Part shown: positions 44,106-55,724 of the stretch, piece by piece
Numbering within the stretch: the first letter of the stretch is position 1
Layout of the letters: the number at the start of each line of letters is the position of its first letter
Made by a program: the position numbers and the translations under genes
Source: Crocodylus rhombifer
Taxonomy: Eukaryota > Chordata > Crocodylia > Crocodylidae
Assembly: GCA_038503035.1 (NCBI GenBank)
Contig: JAVSML010024265.1
Coordinates: 1-64,000, forward strand
Length of the DNA: 64,000 bases
Direction of reading: 5' to 3'
The notes under the pieces: model-generated
Told to the model about the DNA's origin: nothing
The model's input: the letters and a program-made list of their open reading frames with translations, nothing else
Database searches by the model: none

Positions 44106-47100
44106 CCATGAAAAAGCAAGTGAAATAAAGAGCAGAGGTGGGAAAAGACATGTAAGATATCAATACTAGAAACATTTATGGAATAGTATGGAATGAGGAG
44201 GAAGGTGGTAGGAGAGAGTCATAGGCACTGAATTGGGGGACAATGCTGCTTGACAATTCTGCTTTTAGGGGACTCTCTATCACAATCTCATCTATAGAAG
44301 AGACAAAACTTTCCCAGAGGTGAGACTATCATAAGCCATGACCCCCTGGAGGTGGTCAGAAAAAACTTTGGTGGAACAGTTTTCTTTAGGAGAATGCAGT
44401 TCTATCAAAATCAGTACATAAAATTGTGAAATTTGCAGAGATTTGCCAGCATTTCATTTTGGATAATAAAAGAGGAAAAAAAGATGCAACAATATCATGC
44501 ATTTTTTGGAATGGAATATTTTCACTTTTCCTTTTAAAACGATGTTTTGTTCCTATTTTAGATTTGGGTTTTTTTTATCTGAAATAATTTTCTTTCCTTT
44601 TCTTTTGAGGAGAATATCGATATGTTCAGGTTTTGTTCTGAATTAGAACTAAGCCAGATATCAAATTCTTGAAATCTTTGCAAAGTGGAATTCCTGTTCT
44701 CTGCACAGTTCTCTTGACTACCTTCTACTCCAACTGTAAGGTGATCTTCAACTTTGCCTTCCCTACTAAAAAAGCCTTATGCAAGCAATGTACACTTTTA
44801 AAAAACAGAATTAATCTCAGTGCCAATTCTCTCCCCACCCATCCCACTGCACCAAGGGAATAAAAGAGAATGAATCACATGTGGCAGTTGTTAATTAAGT
44901 TTCTTAAAACACTAGTGAAAAGTATTCAGAGTAGGCTTCCAGGTCACAATAGTGTGCTATATAGAAAGAGATTCCCATGCTAGCTCCACCATTTCCTTTA
45001 TCAACACGGCACAATGCCATACCAAGCAGAGCTACAAGATTGGATCCTGACAGCTCTAAAACTGGCAGCTATGCTTTCTTCAGCTCTGGGGACAGTTTGG
45101 GCTTCTCTAGATGATGATATTTTGGATAAATTGCAGGATGAAAATGTGGATACTAATGTAACCAGATAAGCGATCTCATAGCGCACACATGCTTAAATCA
45201 TGGGCAAGCGATTTAGTCATAGGGTGAATAAAAGCTATGGATTTTGGAAGTGTTGCAAGATTTCACTGAGGCCTGCATGTGCAGGTAGAAGGTGAGTGAG
45301 CCCATGACTCCTACTTTGCAAGACTAGCTGATGGGGAATGCAGTGATATGTTGAAGAATAATTCAGAATGGTGGGGGGAGATAAATGGAGGGTGTTTCAT
45401 CTATGCACATTCTATTTTGGATGACACTTATCTATAATGTATATTTTAATAGATATTAGGATAGATTTAGATGGGTTGGGTACAGAATATAGAAATATAT
45501 AATATTGTAATGTAATACTCTTATGAATTATATTACTGCATTCTTCCATTCCTAACAAAGATTGTGTAAAGGGTACAGGAGCTCTTACTGAAAGATTTTA
45601 ATATTGATTATGTCATCTATAGGTGAAAAAAGGGGAATGAAATTTAATTTATTTATATAGGCAGAGCCCTCCAGAAGCAGCTACTTTCAGTGGCTATATT
45701 ACTGGCTTTGAACATCAGAAGTTTGTTAGATGGCTAGTTTTGTTTGGACTGATGTGGCCCTCACATTTGGATTAAGCACTTTGACTTGTGAAGGACTATG
45801 GGGGAAGTGGGAAATTATAGGATCATATATGCAGATTATAACCTGTTTGAGGTATCATAGATGCTTATGTATATTTTGAATCAGCTCTTTGCTGTTAGGC
45901 CTAGGTCCTATGCCAGATCAAAAATGATGGAGGGTTGTTAAGACTGGATGGTTGCAGGGAAATGGGATGGCTTGAGCCTTGGGAAACCTGACCAACTAAA
46001 TCAATCTGAACGTTGGAGTTTAGAGAGCGGACAATCTCCCAAAAATGAAAACAAAGTGATCCAGGGTTAATGTGGGGCCTTAAGGACCACAGAGCTGGGG
46101 AGTCTTAGGAGGAGCTTAGGGGGTATTATAGATGCAGGCAGACCAGGCAGAAAGCAGAAGATGAGCATGCTTCCATAATATAAGGGACTTTTTCAAACTG
46201 TAGGACAAGTCAAGAGTCAAGGAAGTCAAATAGAGAGCGAAAGCATGAGCTAATTATTCCATGATTTGGAGATGAAGATGTGAGTTTTGGAAAATGTAAC
46301 CTGGACACCCAGAAAACTCTAACCTAAGCTCAAAGAAAGCTTAGGATGAAATGGGTGAATAAAATAAACCAGGGAAATGTATGTAGGGTTTTATTATTTT
46401 TTGTCTGGATCTATATCTCTCTCTTGCTATCTGAAGTATAGAATAATTAGGTTTAGATCCCTCTGGAAGGCCTCTGTGTCTGATTGTTTGCTTATGTCCT
46501 TGCAGGAATTTCCTTACTAGAAATTCAGACTGCTCAAAACCTTGAAGGAATTGGGGAATTGGGGAATTTGGGAATAAATGCTCAGCCTTGGAGTCTAGGG
46601 AAATATGGTCCCGCTTCCGTAAAGCTTGCCTCAGAAGATGGCAAGAGATGCCCAGAGGAAGGACAGTGCTGGATCCCAGCCACAGTTCTATGACTTTCAA
46701 ATATTTTGAATAGCTCTACTCTAGAAAGGATCTAGAATATAAGATGGGAAGCATAACTCAGTCTAATGAAAACTTAAGTGTGCCAGAAACCAAATGTGGA
46801 AGGCCATATCTGGCAGCTTAGCAAGCTCTGGTTGAATTTTCTCAGAGCTGTGATATGACTGGGACTTGAACAGGAAACTGCACCAGGGTGTCTACATCTA
46901 CTTAGATACCTAATAGAAGAGTATCTGGCCCCAGATTTGTAGATATGAGCATATATCAAAATGGCTCTGTCCTGGGAATACTGATAGCATCCTTCAGATA
47001 TGGGCATTTTCAATATATCTTCCTTTCAGAGGGTAGGCTAATGCTACAGTCACAGCAATAACTGCAGTAATGATAGCAGTGTAGATGCAGCATTACAGAC

Positions 47101-47299
47101 CACAGCATTACACTTGCTATGGATTTCACAACTTCAGGAGAAGCTGGAAAGGTAGATACTTGTCATTAGCTCACATGGAACTCTTCGCAGCCCTGGTTGC
47201 ACTGTTAGCAGTACCTGAGTTAGTGAGTTTTAGTCACTGCAATGACTACACCATCAACACAATTAAAGTTGAACTGTGTGCCTGAGAGAGGCTTCAAAA
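44106..47299. other. Unassigned AT-rich sequence
   Basis: There are no frames above 120 codons with a recognisable domain, no complete element and no RNA gene. A short GAATTGGGGAATTGGGGAAT tandem occurs near 46547-46570. Confidence 0.5.
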
Positions 47300-47601
47300 T
47301 ACCATATTTTTTCATATACCGCATGCCCTAGAATATAATACACACCTTATTTTTGAAAGGCAGAATGAAGAAAAACAATCTTCCCTTGTAGCAGCAACAC
47401 GGGAGTGGAAACAGCAAGGGAACCGAGCCAGTTCATTGTTCTGCTCCCTGTGGAGCACTGCAGATTTTACCATACTTTTGAGTTCACTCAATAAGCAGCA
47501 GAACCTGCTCTTACCATATGCTTTGCATATAGTGTACCCTCCAATTTCCCACAGCTGATTTTTGGGGGAAAGGTGCATGTTGTACATGAGAAAATATGAT
47601 A
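47300..47601 (+). mobile_element. 298-bp TA-TSD MITE (Tc1/mariner-like)
   Basis: The left end CCATATTTTTTCATATACCG (47302) matches the reversed right end TCATATTTTCTCATGTACAA (to 47599), continuing with GCATGC/ACATGC. TA lies on both sides (47300-47301 and 47600-47601). Inside, ACACACCTTATTTTTG recurs inverted as a degenerate AAAAATCAGCTG-type end. It has no coding capacity. The TA duplication fits the IS630/Tc1/mariner group. Confidence 0.7.
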
Positions 47602-50559
47602 AAGTGTACAGTTACGTACAGAGCAATGGTCCAGTTGCCAGTAGCAATTACTCTCTGCCACTTTCAGTCCCACCTATGTGCATTTTCTCAACTGTTTGCA
47701 CTGTTAGCCTCACCCCCATAGTAACATTCTTGAAATTACAAGCACAAAGACCTACAAAAATAAAATAAGTCCCATGTCAGCTGTTTTGTCCAAGTACTGA
47801 AAAACAAAACTACTCAGACTTCCATTCCTGAATGTACAAAATCAGAAAAATATTGGAATTAAGGTGTAGAGGGTAGAACATGCACACATTTTCTCATATC
47901 ACTTTTATGTTGTCCAGTGGGCAAACCCATTAGCTCAATATTATAGCAGCAGTAACTGGGTTTCTGAAGAAATAAATCATGCTGTAGTCAATTAAAATTA
48001 TGTGCTGCATATAGCTATTTGTTATAGGTGATCTCATAACTAAAGGTTTAGCTTGGGTTAGACTAGGTTAAAAAACCAGGGTTAGAGATTGTATCTGTAT
48101 CTGGAAGCCTCTGAAAAAGGAAAGAAAATGAAAATATTTTAAGCCTTTTACTGACTCACTGACCAGAAAGAAATGGTGTCAGTGTTATGTCCCTGTGAGC
48201 TTGTTTGGGTGTTATCTATTGATACTTGTTAGATAACTGTCTATAGCATGTAAGATATTGGAGAGAAAATAAATAAGAGTTAAGAATGAAAGCCTAAAAC
48301 TGGAAGGAGGGAGGAAAACAAGAGAAGAGGGATTTTCTTTTTAACAAACTGAAAAGCTGCAAGGATAAAAAAAGTGACCTGGCAATGGTTGTAAAGTTTA
48401 GGAGCTACTGTATCAGAGATGTGATGTTGTTGCATCCAGCTTTTTACTCTCCGTGCTCACTGTAGCTTGGGGGCATGTCACACACTTGTGAGAACTTTAC
48501 CAGAGTGTTGATGCAATATTGTGTCAGTAACTGAGTGATTTGTTTTTCCTCTGGACATTGATTGAAGAAATTCTTATTACATTTTATAGCTTGCTTGGCC
48601 TTGGTATGGAAGTCAAGACATAAATTGGACCATAAATTGGCCTGTGTCAGAATCTACATTGAAATGACACCAAATACATGTCATCAGACCAGTGTTTCAG
48701 CTAGCAGCAGGAATCTGCCGTTGCTTGTCAGCTTGATCAAATGCTAGAGCCCCTCACATCTTTGCCATGTGCCAGATTTGAAAGAATATAGTGAAGGCTG
48801 TGGAGACTTGTCCTGTGATGATACTGCAGTATGCTGCAGTAGGAAAATAAATCGTATTTGTAGACTAAATTGATTTGCCTCAACTTATTGCAAAGTAACA
48901 ATCTCCACTGTGAGCATATTAGGGATATGCATATAAATAAAAATTGACACAGAAAAATATATAGGATACACTGAGAGCAAAAAGAGAGCATACATAACTG
49001 AGATATATTTATCCCACAAGTAAAGCAAGACTTGATAATTCATGAGTGGCAAAGATACAGTTGAGTTACGGAGATCTTTCCTCTGGAGTGAAATAAATAA
49101 AGCATCTCAATTCAGACCGTTATATATTATGATTAATAGAACTGAATACTTTTAATAGTTTGTTTTTATTTTGAAATGTTTAGATACAGTATCTTGATTT
49201 TTGATTTACAAACTGATGTAATAAATGAATTTAATTTACAAACTAAGGTAATACATAAACATCTCCTAATGTTTATTTACATTAAAATAATTATTTGGTA
49301 GCTCTTTATTGTGCTGGATTAAAAATCTTGCTTAACTTGACTTAAGCTAATTGTAAGATAAAGCAGTTCAGTATTAATTGGCAAACTAGAGCATCATGAG
49401 GAACAGTAATTGAAACCCCATGGGCAATCTAATATATATATTTTAAACTACTGATTGCATAGCGAGTCATTGCTCTCTTTAAGCAGGGAATTTAAGTTGC
49501 TGCTTGATTCTCTTTCAAGACTTTCAGATATACTAGATGGAGATCAAGTGATCCCTGTCTTTGAAGACCTACCTGTCTTTCATTGATGAACCAGGGGTGG
49601 AGTACATATAGACAGGGAAGAAAGTATTCATGCACATAGCATTAAGCAATGTGTAACATTATAATGATACAGTAGAGTTGTCTTCCATTTCCTTATACCA
49701 TTGTGCAATAGAAGAGCCAAGCCCACAGCAATTAGCATAAAAATAAAACACTGGGTATACTGCACGAATTACAGGACTCATTTTCATTTCTAATTCACTA
49801 GAAATGTCCATTTTAATTGAAATGAAGTTACCCAAGGAGTTCCAATCTATATGAATGAAGAAGAATGGCTTTCCAGAATTTAGATGCTTGCCACCAGACT
49901 TTTGAATGTTAGCTATAGGTATCAGAAAGACACAGGGAATGGTATGCCTTGTCTGTGGTTAAAGTGAGCAGAAATATGTTGTAGTGTAAGCTGCTGAAAG
50001 AGGGAATGGAACTGGATATTTATGCTCCTCAAAGCTGTGTGACACCTAAGGAGAGAGGGACCTGTTTTTCATTTCTTTGACAAGACAGAAGGAGTTCCAT
50101 AGCGGAGGAGCACCTTGAGTCAATTGTAAATCGTCTGCCTTGTTATCATTCAGCAATCTGCCAGAAGAGATACTATCTTTGTTTCACTGTTTGCACAGCA
50201 GTAGAACTTATATCACTGCCCACTAACCTAACCTTCAACTTAAGGGCCTTTCAGGATTCACATCCTGAAACTGGACCGTTAAAACAAATCATTATTTTAA
50301 TTTGAAACTTGAAGTAACTCCCATTAACTTCTAATGGAGATCTGTCCCTGGTGCATCCATGATCACAAACCTGAGAATATTTATTTCAAAAGTAATGCTT
50401 TTTTAATAATAAAATGAAAATCTGCTTAACTGTGCTACTTTACCCGGCTCCCCTTTTCCCTTTCCCACTGGCCATCTTAGTTACTTTTAATACATTTGTT
50501 CCTCTTCAGGACAAATATTTTAACAGGAACAGGTTAATGCAAAGAGGGCCAGATTATCA
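47602..50559. other. Unassigned AT-rich sequence
   Basis: No gene, RNA or complete element is recognised. Base composition is AT-rich throughout, with a sharp rise in GC at about 50560 where the CR1 begins. Confidence 0.5.
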
Positions 50560-50844
50560 TTAGCAGCTGATCCCCCTAAGGTAAGTGGGCAGAGGGACCA
50601 GATGCAGCTGAGCCAGATCCGGAAGGGAAGCCCCCCAGATCCCTCTTAGCTGAGCCAGTAGGAAGCCATGCTCCCGAGGCACGCTGTGCGAACACAGTGT
50701 GCAAACAGGCATGCTCTGTAAAAGTGCTCCGGCGTTTGCGTCAGCATTTGCACCGGCGGGCAAGCAGGAAGGGCCAGGAGGGAGAGTCCTACTAGGGTAG
50801 GGCAAAGGCACTGCAATAAGCTAAAAACAGCAGCAACTCCTACC
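50560..50844 (+). promoter_or_regulatory. CR1 5' UTR, probable internal promoter region
   Basis: This GC-rich leader has many CpG and CpG-derived sites (GGCACGCTGTGCGAACACA, GCTCCGGCGTTTGCGTCAGC) directly upstream of the ORF1 ATG. The ATG at 50845 sits in a strong context (ACCATGG). LINE 5' UTRs normally carry a TATA-less promoter. No specific factor site can be assigned from sequence alone. Confidence 0.55.
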
Positions 50845-51896
50845 ATGGTGTTGACGCGCAGTGCTGCCAGGGCCCCTGCCCAGGGGGAGCAGCCTATCCA
50901 GGGCTTCTCTGAGGCCTCCACCCAGACAGAGCCCGTGGGGGAGCTGGCGTCTGCCCACCCCCTGGCCTGTGGGGGTTGCCCAGCAAGGCCTGGGGGGGCA
51001 GGGATTGGGGACCCCCACACCTGTCCTGTAGGTGCCCGCCTTAGGGCCCTGGAGGCGCAGGTGAGGGAGCTCCAGAAGGAGGTTTGCAGGCTGAGGGGAA
51101 TCAGGGAGGTGGAGGATGAAATTGACGGCTATTTCCCTTCCCTGCAGGGTCACACACCCAAGGAAGAAGCAACTGGGGAAGTGCCCTCCACTGCAGAGTG
51201 GCAGACAGTCACCTCCAGAACCAGGGCTGCTCGTAATACAGCAGTACCAGTTCCTCCGGTCTGGCTGGAGAACAGGTACAAGGCCCTGGCAACACTGGAG
51301 GAGAAGGAGGGAGAGGAGGCAACCGGAGAGGAGGCAAATCCACACTCTCCACACTCCGAACAGGCCGAAGGAGCTAAACAACCCCGGAGGAGAAAGCATT
51401 AAGTGATCTTCATAGGCGACTCCATCCTGAGAGGTACAGAGGGCCCCATCTGTCACCAGGACCCCTCAACACATGAAGTCTACTGCCTACCCAGAGCAAA
51501 GATTCTTGATGTGACAGGGATTATCCAGGGTGTGATCCAGCCCACTGATTACTACTCCATGGTCCTAATCCATATGGGTACTAATGATGCAGCCAGGAGA
51601 AGCCCTGATCACCTACCATGCTCTGGGGGGGCGTGCTGAAGGAGATAGGTGCACAGGTGGTATTCTCTTCTGTTCTACCAGTGAGTGGACGTTGAAGATG
51701 GCATGAGATGTGCATCGCAGAGACCAGCTGGCAGCTTTGGGAATGGTGTCTTAAGATGGACTTTGGCTTCCTTAACAATGACCCATACATCACGACAAGA
51801 GACATGCTCGGGTGGGATGGGCTCCACCTTTCCCCTAAAGGTAAGTGTGTGTTCTCTTCTAGGTTGGCAGATCTCCTCCGGCAGACTTTAAACTAG
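50845..51896 (+). pseudogene. CR1 ORF1: coiled-coil plus SGNH esterase-like domain, broken
   Basis: The frame is open for 185 codons from ATG 50845 to TAA 51400-51402. It includes a Cys motif (CGGC, residues 42-45) and a probable coiled coil (ARLRALEAQVRELQKEVCRL, residues 64-83). Past the stop it continues in frame with VIFIGDSILRG (block I GDS) and MVLIHMGTNDAARR (GTND block). It shifts frame near 51630 and again near 51690, then ends in another frame with DGLHLSPKG (the D..H block) and LADLLRQTLN. GDS, GTND and DxxH are the blocks of the esterase domain known in CR1 ORF1 proteins, which bind RNA and form part of the LINE RNP. The Ser of GDS, the Asp and the His are all still present despite the frame breaks. 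It cannot make full-length protein. Confidence 0.88.
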
Positions 51897-51898
51897 GC

Positions 51899-54600
51899 TT
51901 GTCAGGGGAAGGGGAAGACAAGGGAGGAGGAAGCCTTGGACCGCTAAACCAAGCAACACTCACAAGTACAGCCCAGCCTAGCCTGACAAGTGGAACATAT
52001 ACACGGATAAGCAACAGGGGCCAAGGCAATCCTGTGATTAGGGGGCCAGTGCACACATCCACAGGAGGCCTCAAATGCCTCTACACAAATGCTCGCAGTA
52101 TGGGAAACAAGCAGGAGGAACTTACCCTCCTGCTAGCTGACACCAACCCAGACATAGTGGGGCTCACTGAAACGTGGTGGGACCCAACGCATGACTGGGA
52201 GGTGAATATCAAGGGCTATAGGCTGTACAGGAGGGACAGGACAGGGAGGAAAGGTGGGGGTGTGGTGTTTTACATTAAGGAAGAATACACATCCTCATCA
52301 GGTAGCACAGAGTCAGAGGAAGGGCACACGGAAGTGCTCTGGGTTAGAATACAAGGCAGTAGAGGGGAAAGAGACTTAACGGTGGGGGTCTACTACAGAC
52401 CACCCAACCCAGAAGGATGAGCTAGACCAGGAATTCTTAAGTCAGCTCATGGAGGTATTTAGGTCAAAGGACATGGTCATCATGGGTGACCTGAACTGTC
52501 CAGGTGAGGGGGCTGTGGGTACTCAACCACCTAGGCGACAGCGATGATCGCCTGCTGGAATTCACCATCCAGCGCAAGGTGGCAAAGGGCTACAGCAAGG
52601 CAGAAGCCCTAGATTTAAGGAGGGTGGACTTCAATGAGCTAAGGAGAATAGTCGGGGAAGCACTGAGGTCCCAGAGGGGAGGGGAGCCAGGTGTCCAAGA
52701 AGAGTGGTTGCTCCTTAAGGAGATGATCCTCCAAGCCCAAAGGGAGGTAATCCCAACACAGATCAAAGGGATCATGAGGGCACAAAGGCCCCCATGGCTC
52801 ACCAAAAGGACCTGGGAATGTCTTCTAGCTAAAAGGGAGGCGTACACCCAATGGAAGGGAGGGGCCATCACCAGGGAGGATTATACTGCGGTTGCTCGGG
52901 GATGCAGGTGGGCAGTCAGGAAGGCCAAGGTGGAGATGGAACTGGGACTAGCTTCCCAAATCAAGGACAACAAGAAGTCCTTTTTAAATACATAGGGGGC
53001 AAAAAGAAGGTACCGGGTAACGTGGGGCCCCTGCAAGACACGCTAGGAAATTTGGTCATCACACTAGATGACAAAGCTAACTTATTTAATGACTTCTTTG
53101 CCTCCATTTTCCTAAGCAGGGACCAGATCATCCCCCCCCACACTGGGCCCTCCTCAGGCCCCAGGGGAGGTGCACCTAGGCCATGGGTCAGGGAGGATCT
53201 AGTCAGTGAATTTCTGGAGGGACTTGATGTATTTAAATCAGCTGGTCCAGATGATCTCCACCCCAGAGTGCTGAGGGAATTAGCTGAGGTCATTGCAGGA
53301 TCCCTGGCATGGCTGTATGAGCACTCGTGGTGCTCTGGTATGGTGCCAGAGGACTAGAAGAGGGCCAATGTGGTTCTCATCTTCAAAAAAGGGAGGAAGG
53401 AGGACCCAGGGAACTACAGGCCAGTTAGTCTTACCTCGATCCTGGGGAAACTTTTTGAGAGAATTATTCTGGCACGTGTCCACGAGGGGCCAGCAGGGGA
53501 GATTATGCTTAGGGGCAACCAACATGGGTTCATTACAGGCAGGTCCTGTCAGACCAACTTGGTGGCCTTCTACAACCAAGTCACCAAATCCTTAGATGCA
53601 GGGGTAGCAGTGGACATAGTCTTTCTGGACTTTTGGAAGGCCTTCAACACTTTCTCTTACCCTGTTCTCATTAAGAACCTGGGGACTGTTATGTCAACAC
53701 CTAACCAGTCAAATGGGTCGCCAACTGGCTGGAGGGCCACACCCAGAGAGTGGTAGTGGTTGGGTCATTTTTGACCTGGAGGCATGTGGGCAGTGGGGTT
53801 CCACAGGGCTTGGTCCTCGGGTCCTCACTGTTCAACATCTTCATCAGTGACTTGGACTTGGAGGGGGTAAAAAGCACCCTGTTCAAATTTACTGATGACA
53901 CTAAGATGTGGGGGGATGTGGGCATGCTGGAAGGAAGGAATAGGCTACAATTGGACCTAGACATGTTACAAGGGTGGGCGGATGAGACACTGACAAGTGC
54001 AAGGTGCTGAACCTGGGGAGGAAGAACCAGCACCATACCTACAGGCTAGGGAACTCCCTTCTTGTTAGTACAGAGGCAGAAAAGGATCTTGGAGTCATCA
54101 TTGATGCCAGGATGAACATGGGCCGGCAGTGTGGGGATGCAGTCAGGAAGGCCAACCATACCGTGTCATGTATCCACAGATGTATCTCAAGCAGGTCCAA
54201 GGAGGTGATCCTCCCGCTCTATGCAGCACTGGTCAGGCCGCAGCTGGAGTACTGCATCCAGTTCTGGGCACCACACTTCAAGAGGGATGTGGACAACATG
54301 GAGAGGGTCCAGAGAAGGGCCACTCGCATGATCGGGGGCAGCAGGGAAAGCCCTACAAGGAGAGGCTATGGGACCTGAACCTGTTCAGCCTCTACAAGAG
54401 AAGGCTGAGGGGGGATCTAGTGGCCCATTACAAACTAGTCAGCAGGGACCAGCAGACACTGGGGGAGTCCCTGTTTCCCCAAGCACTACCAGGAGTGACT
54501 AGAAATAACGGTCACAAGCTGGCAGAGGGTAAATTCAGATTAGATATCAGGAGGCGCTACTTCACAGTCAGGGCGGATAGGATCTGGAACTAACTTCCAA
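51899..54600 (+). pseudogene. CR1 ORF2: AP endonuclease plus reverse transcriptase, broken
   Basis: The endonuclease N-terminus (LKCLYTNARSMGNKQEEL, LTETWW, YRLYRRDRTGRKGGGV, VGVYYRPPN) shifts frame near 52412 and continues to MGDLNCPG (catalytic Asp-Asn pair). The rest of the endonuclease is then deleted, resuming at LGDSDDRLLEFTIQRK (52528). The linker (RAQRPPWLTKRTWECLLAKR) shifts near 52985. RT follows with KSAGPDDLHPRVLRELAEV, a TAG at 53355 replacing Trp in the DWKRANVV region, NQHGFITGRSCQTNL and VFLDFWKAFNTFSYP (motif A Asp kept). After a shift near 53690 come GVPQGLVLGSSLFNIFI and FTDDTKMW (motif C DD kept). The C-terminus QLEYCIQFWAPHFKRD and FSLYKRRLRGDLVAHY ends with RIWN at 54591. 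The frame at 51899 starts with TTG, so the true start may lie elsewhere. Confidence 0.9.
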
Positions 54601-54760
54601 GCGAAGTGGTGCTGGCTCCTACCCTGGGGGTCTTTAAGACAAGGATTGACAATCACCTTGCTGGGGTCGTTTGACCCCCATACTCTTTCCAGCCACGGCA
54701 GGGGGTTGGACTTGATGATCTGCTCAGGTCCCTTCCGACCCTACTAACTATGAAACTATT

Positions 54761-55637
54761 CTCCATCCTGTCTTATGCTGTGTTTGAAATAGAGTTGTTC
54801 AAAATAGTTGAAAAGAACCATTTTGGCAATTTTTTCATTTAAATGTCAAATGTTGACAAAAAGGAGGAAATGTTCATGAAAATATTTGCAAATGTTATAT
54901 CTTGCTTTTATCACCAGCTGAACCAAATATAGAATCTGAAACCTGTCTTTCTGTAGTGTCACGTAGTCCATAAAAATTAATAACCCACGACAGCACTTGG
55001 GTGCATGCTTAACCTTAATGTCCTAAATTTCTCTCTGAAGTCAACGGAATTAAAGCATGTTCTGAAAGTTTAAGTATGTGCTTAAGTGTTGTTCTGAATG
55101 GGGGTCCCAGTGATATACAATGCCATTGCAATCTACAGAAGTCAAAATGAGTTGTGTCCCATCTGGCACTAAAGATTGACCTGTACCCAAGTGTCCAATC
55201 AGATGGAAACAAATGAAAGAAAGGTAGATTTTCTGACCTTGCAGTATGCAGTAGAGAGGGGTACTGAGGAGCTAATTGTAGTACCTAATTCCTGAGACAC
55301 CCAACTTCAGTGTAAGTCAGAGCTGAAGGGACATCACCATGTATCCATTCTGCCATGCCCCGTAAACAACCCGACACAGTCCCTCCTTTCCTCTACTCCA
55401 GAGAGGTAGTCTACTGATGCAAGCAGAGGGTTCTGCTGTACATAGACAGTTATCTACAGGTCATCTCTGCTCACTAGTATACTGGAGAATTTGAACCCTG
55501 TTACTCTCTCTCACAGTTGTGAACAAAAAAGCTTTGTCATATGGTAAGATTTTTGTCACACTAGTAAAATACAAAGGACGGTATATGGGTATATAAGAAC
55601 TTGCAGGTGTTAGTTCCCCTGATGTTAACCATTATAT
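54761..55637. other. Unassigned sequence with an old repeat-like stretch
   Basis: Around 54990-55110, GCACTTGGGTGCATGCTTAA, CTGAAGTCAACGGAATTAAA and GTATGTGCTTAAGTG resemble an old sauropsid dispersed repeat. I cannot name it. Otherwise no gene or element is seen. Confidence 0.45.
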
Positions 55638-55714
55638 CAGGGATAGGCTGTTATTTTGCCCAGAGGGCCACTTAGGTAATTTTAGTGAGCCATTGTGGGA
55701 TAGATCAGCACCTC
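55638..55714 (+). mobile_element. hAT left end running into the assembly gap
   Basis: CAGGGATAGGCTG followed by TTTTGCCCAGAGGGCCACTT is the common terminus and subterminal pattern of a hAT group seen in reptiles (CAGGGGTGGGCAA..GGGCCAC). The element's right end is lost in or beyond the 10-N gap. Confidence 0.6.
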
Positions 55715-55724
55715 NNNNNNNNNN
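55715..55724. other. Assembly gap (10 N)
   Basis: Ten N bases in a row. A run of exactly 10 is often a placeholder, so the missing length may be larger. Confidence 0.99.

Larger units (their letters stand above)
50560..54760 (+). mobile_element. Nearly full-length CR1 LINE (5' UTR, ORF1, ORF2, 3' UTR)
   Basis: About 4.2 kb in the order GC-rich 5' UTR (50560-50844), ORF1 (50845-51896), ORF2 (about 51899-54600), and 3' UTR ending GGACTTGATGATCTGCTCAG and CCGACCCTACTAACTATGAA. CR1 copies are usually strongly 5' truncated, so one with a 5' UTR and both ORFs is uncommon. An internal deletion in the endonuclease plus several frameshifts and stops make it inactive. Its tail, (ACTATGAA)-like, defines yet another variant relative to the copies ending at 30922 and 44105. 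The exact 5' boundary is uncertain by tens of bases. Confidence 0.93.
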
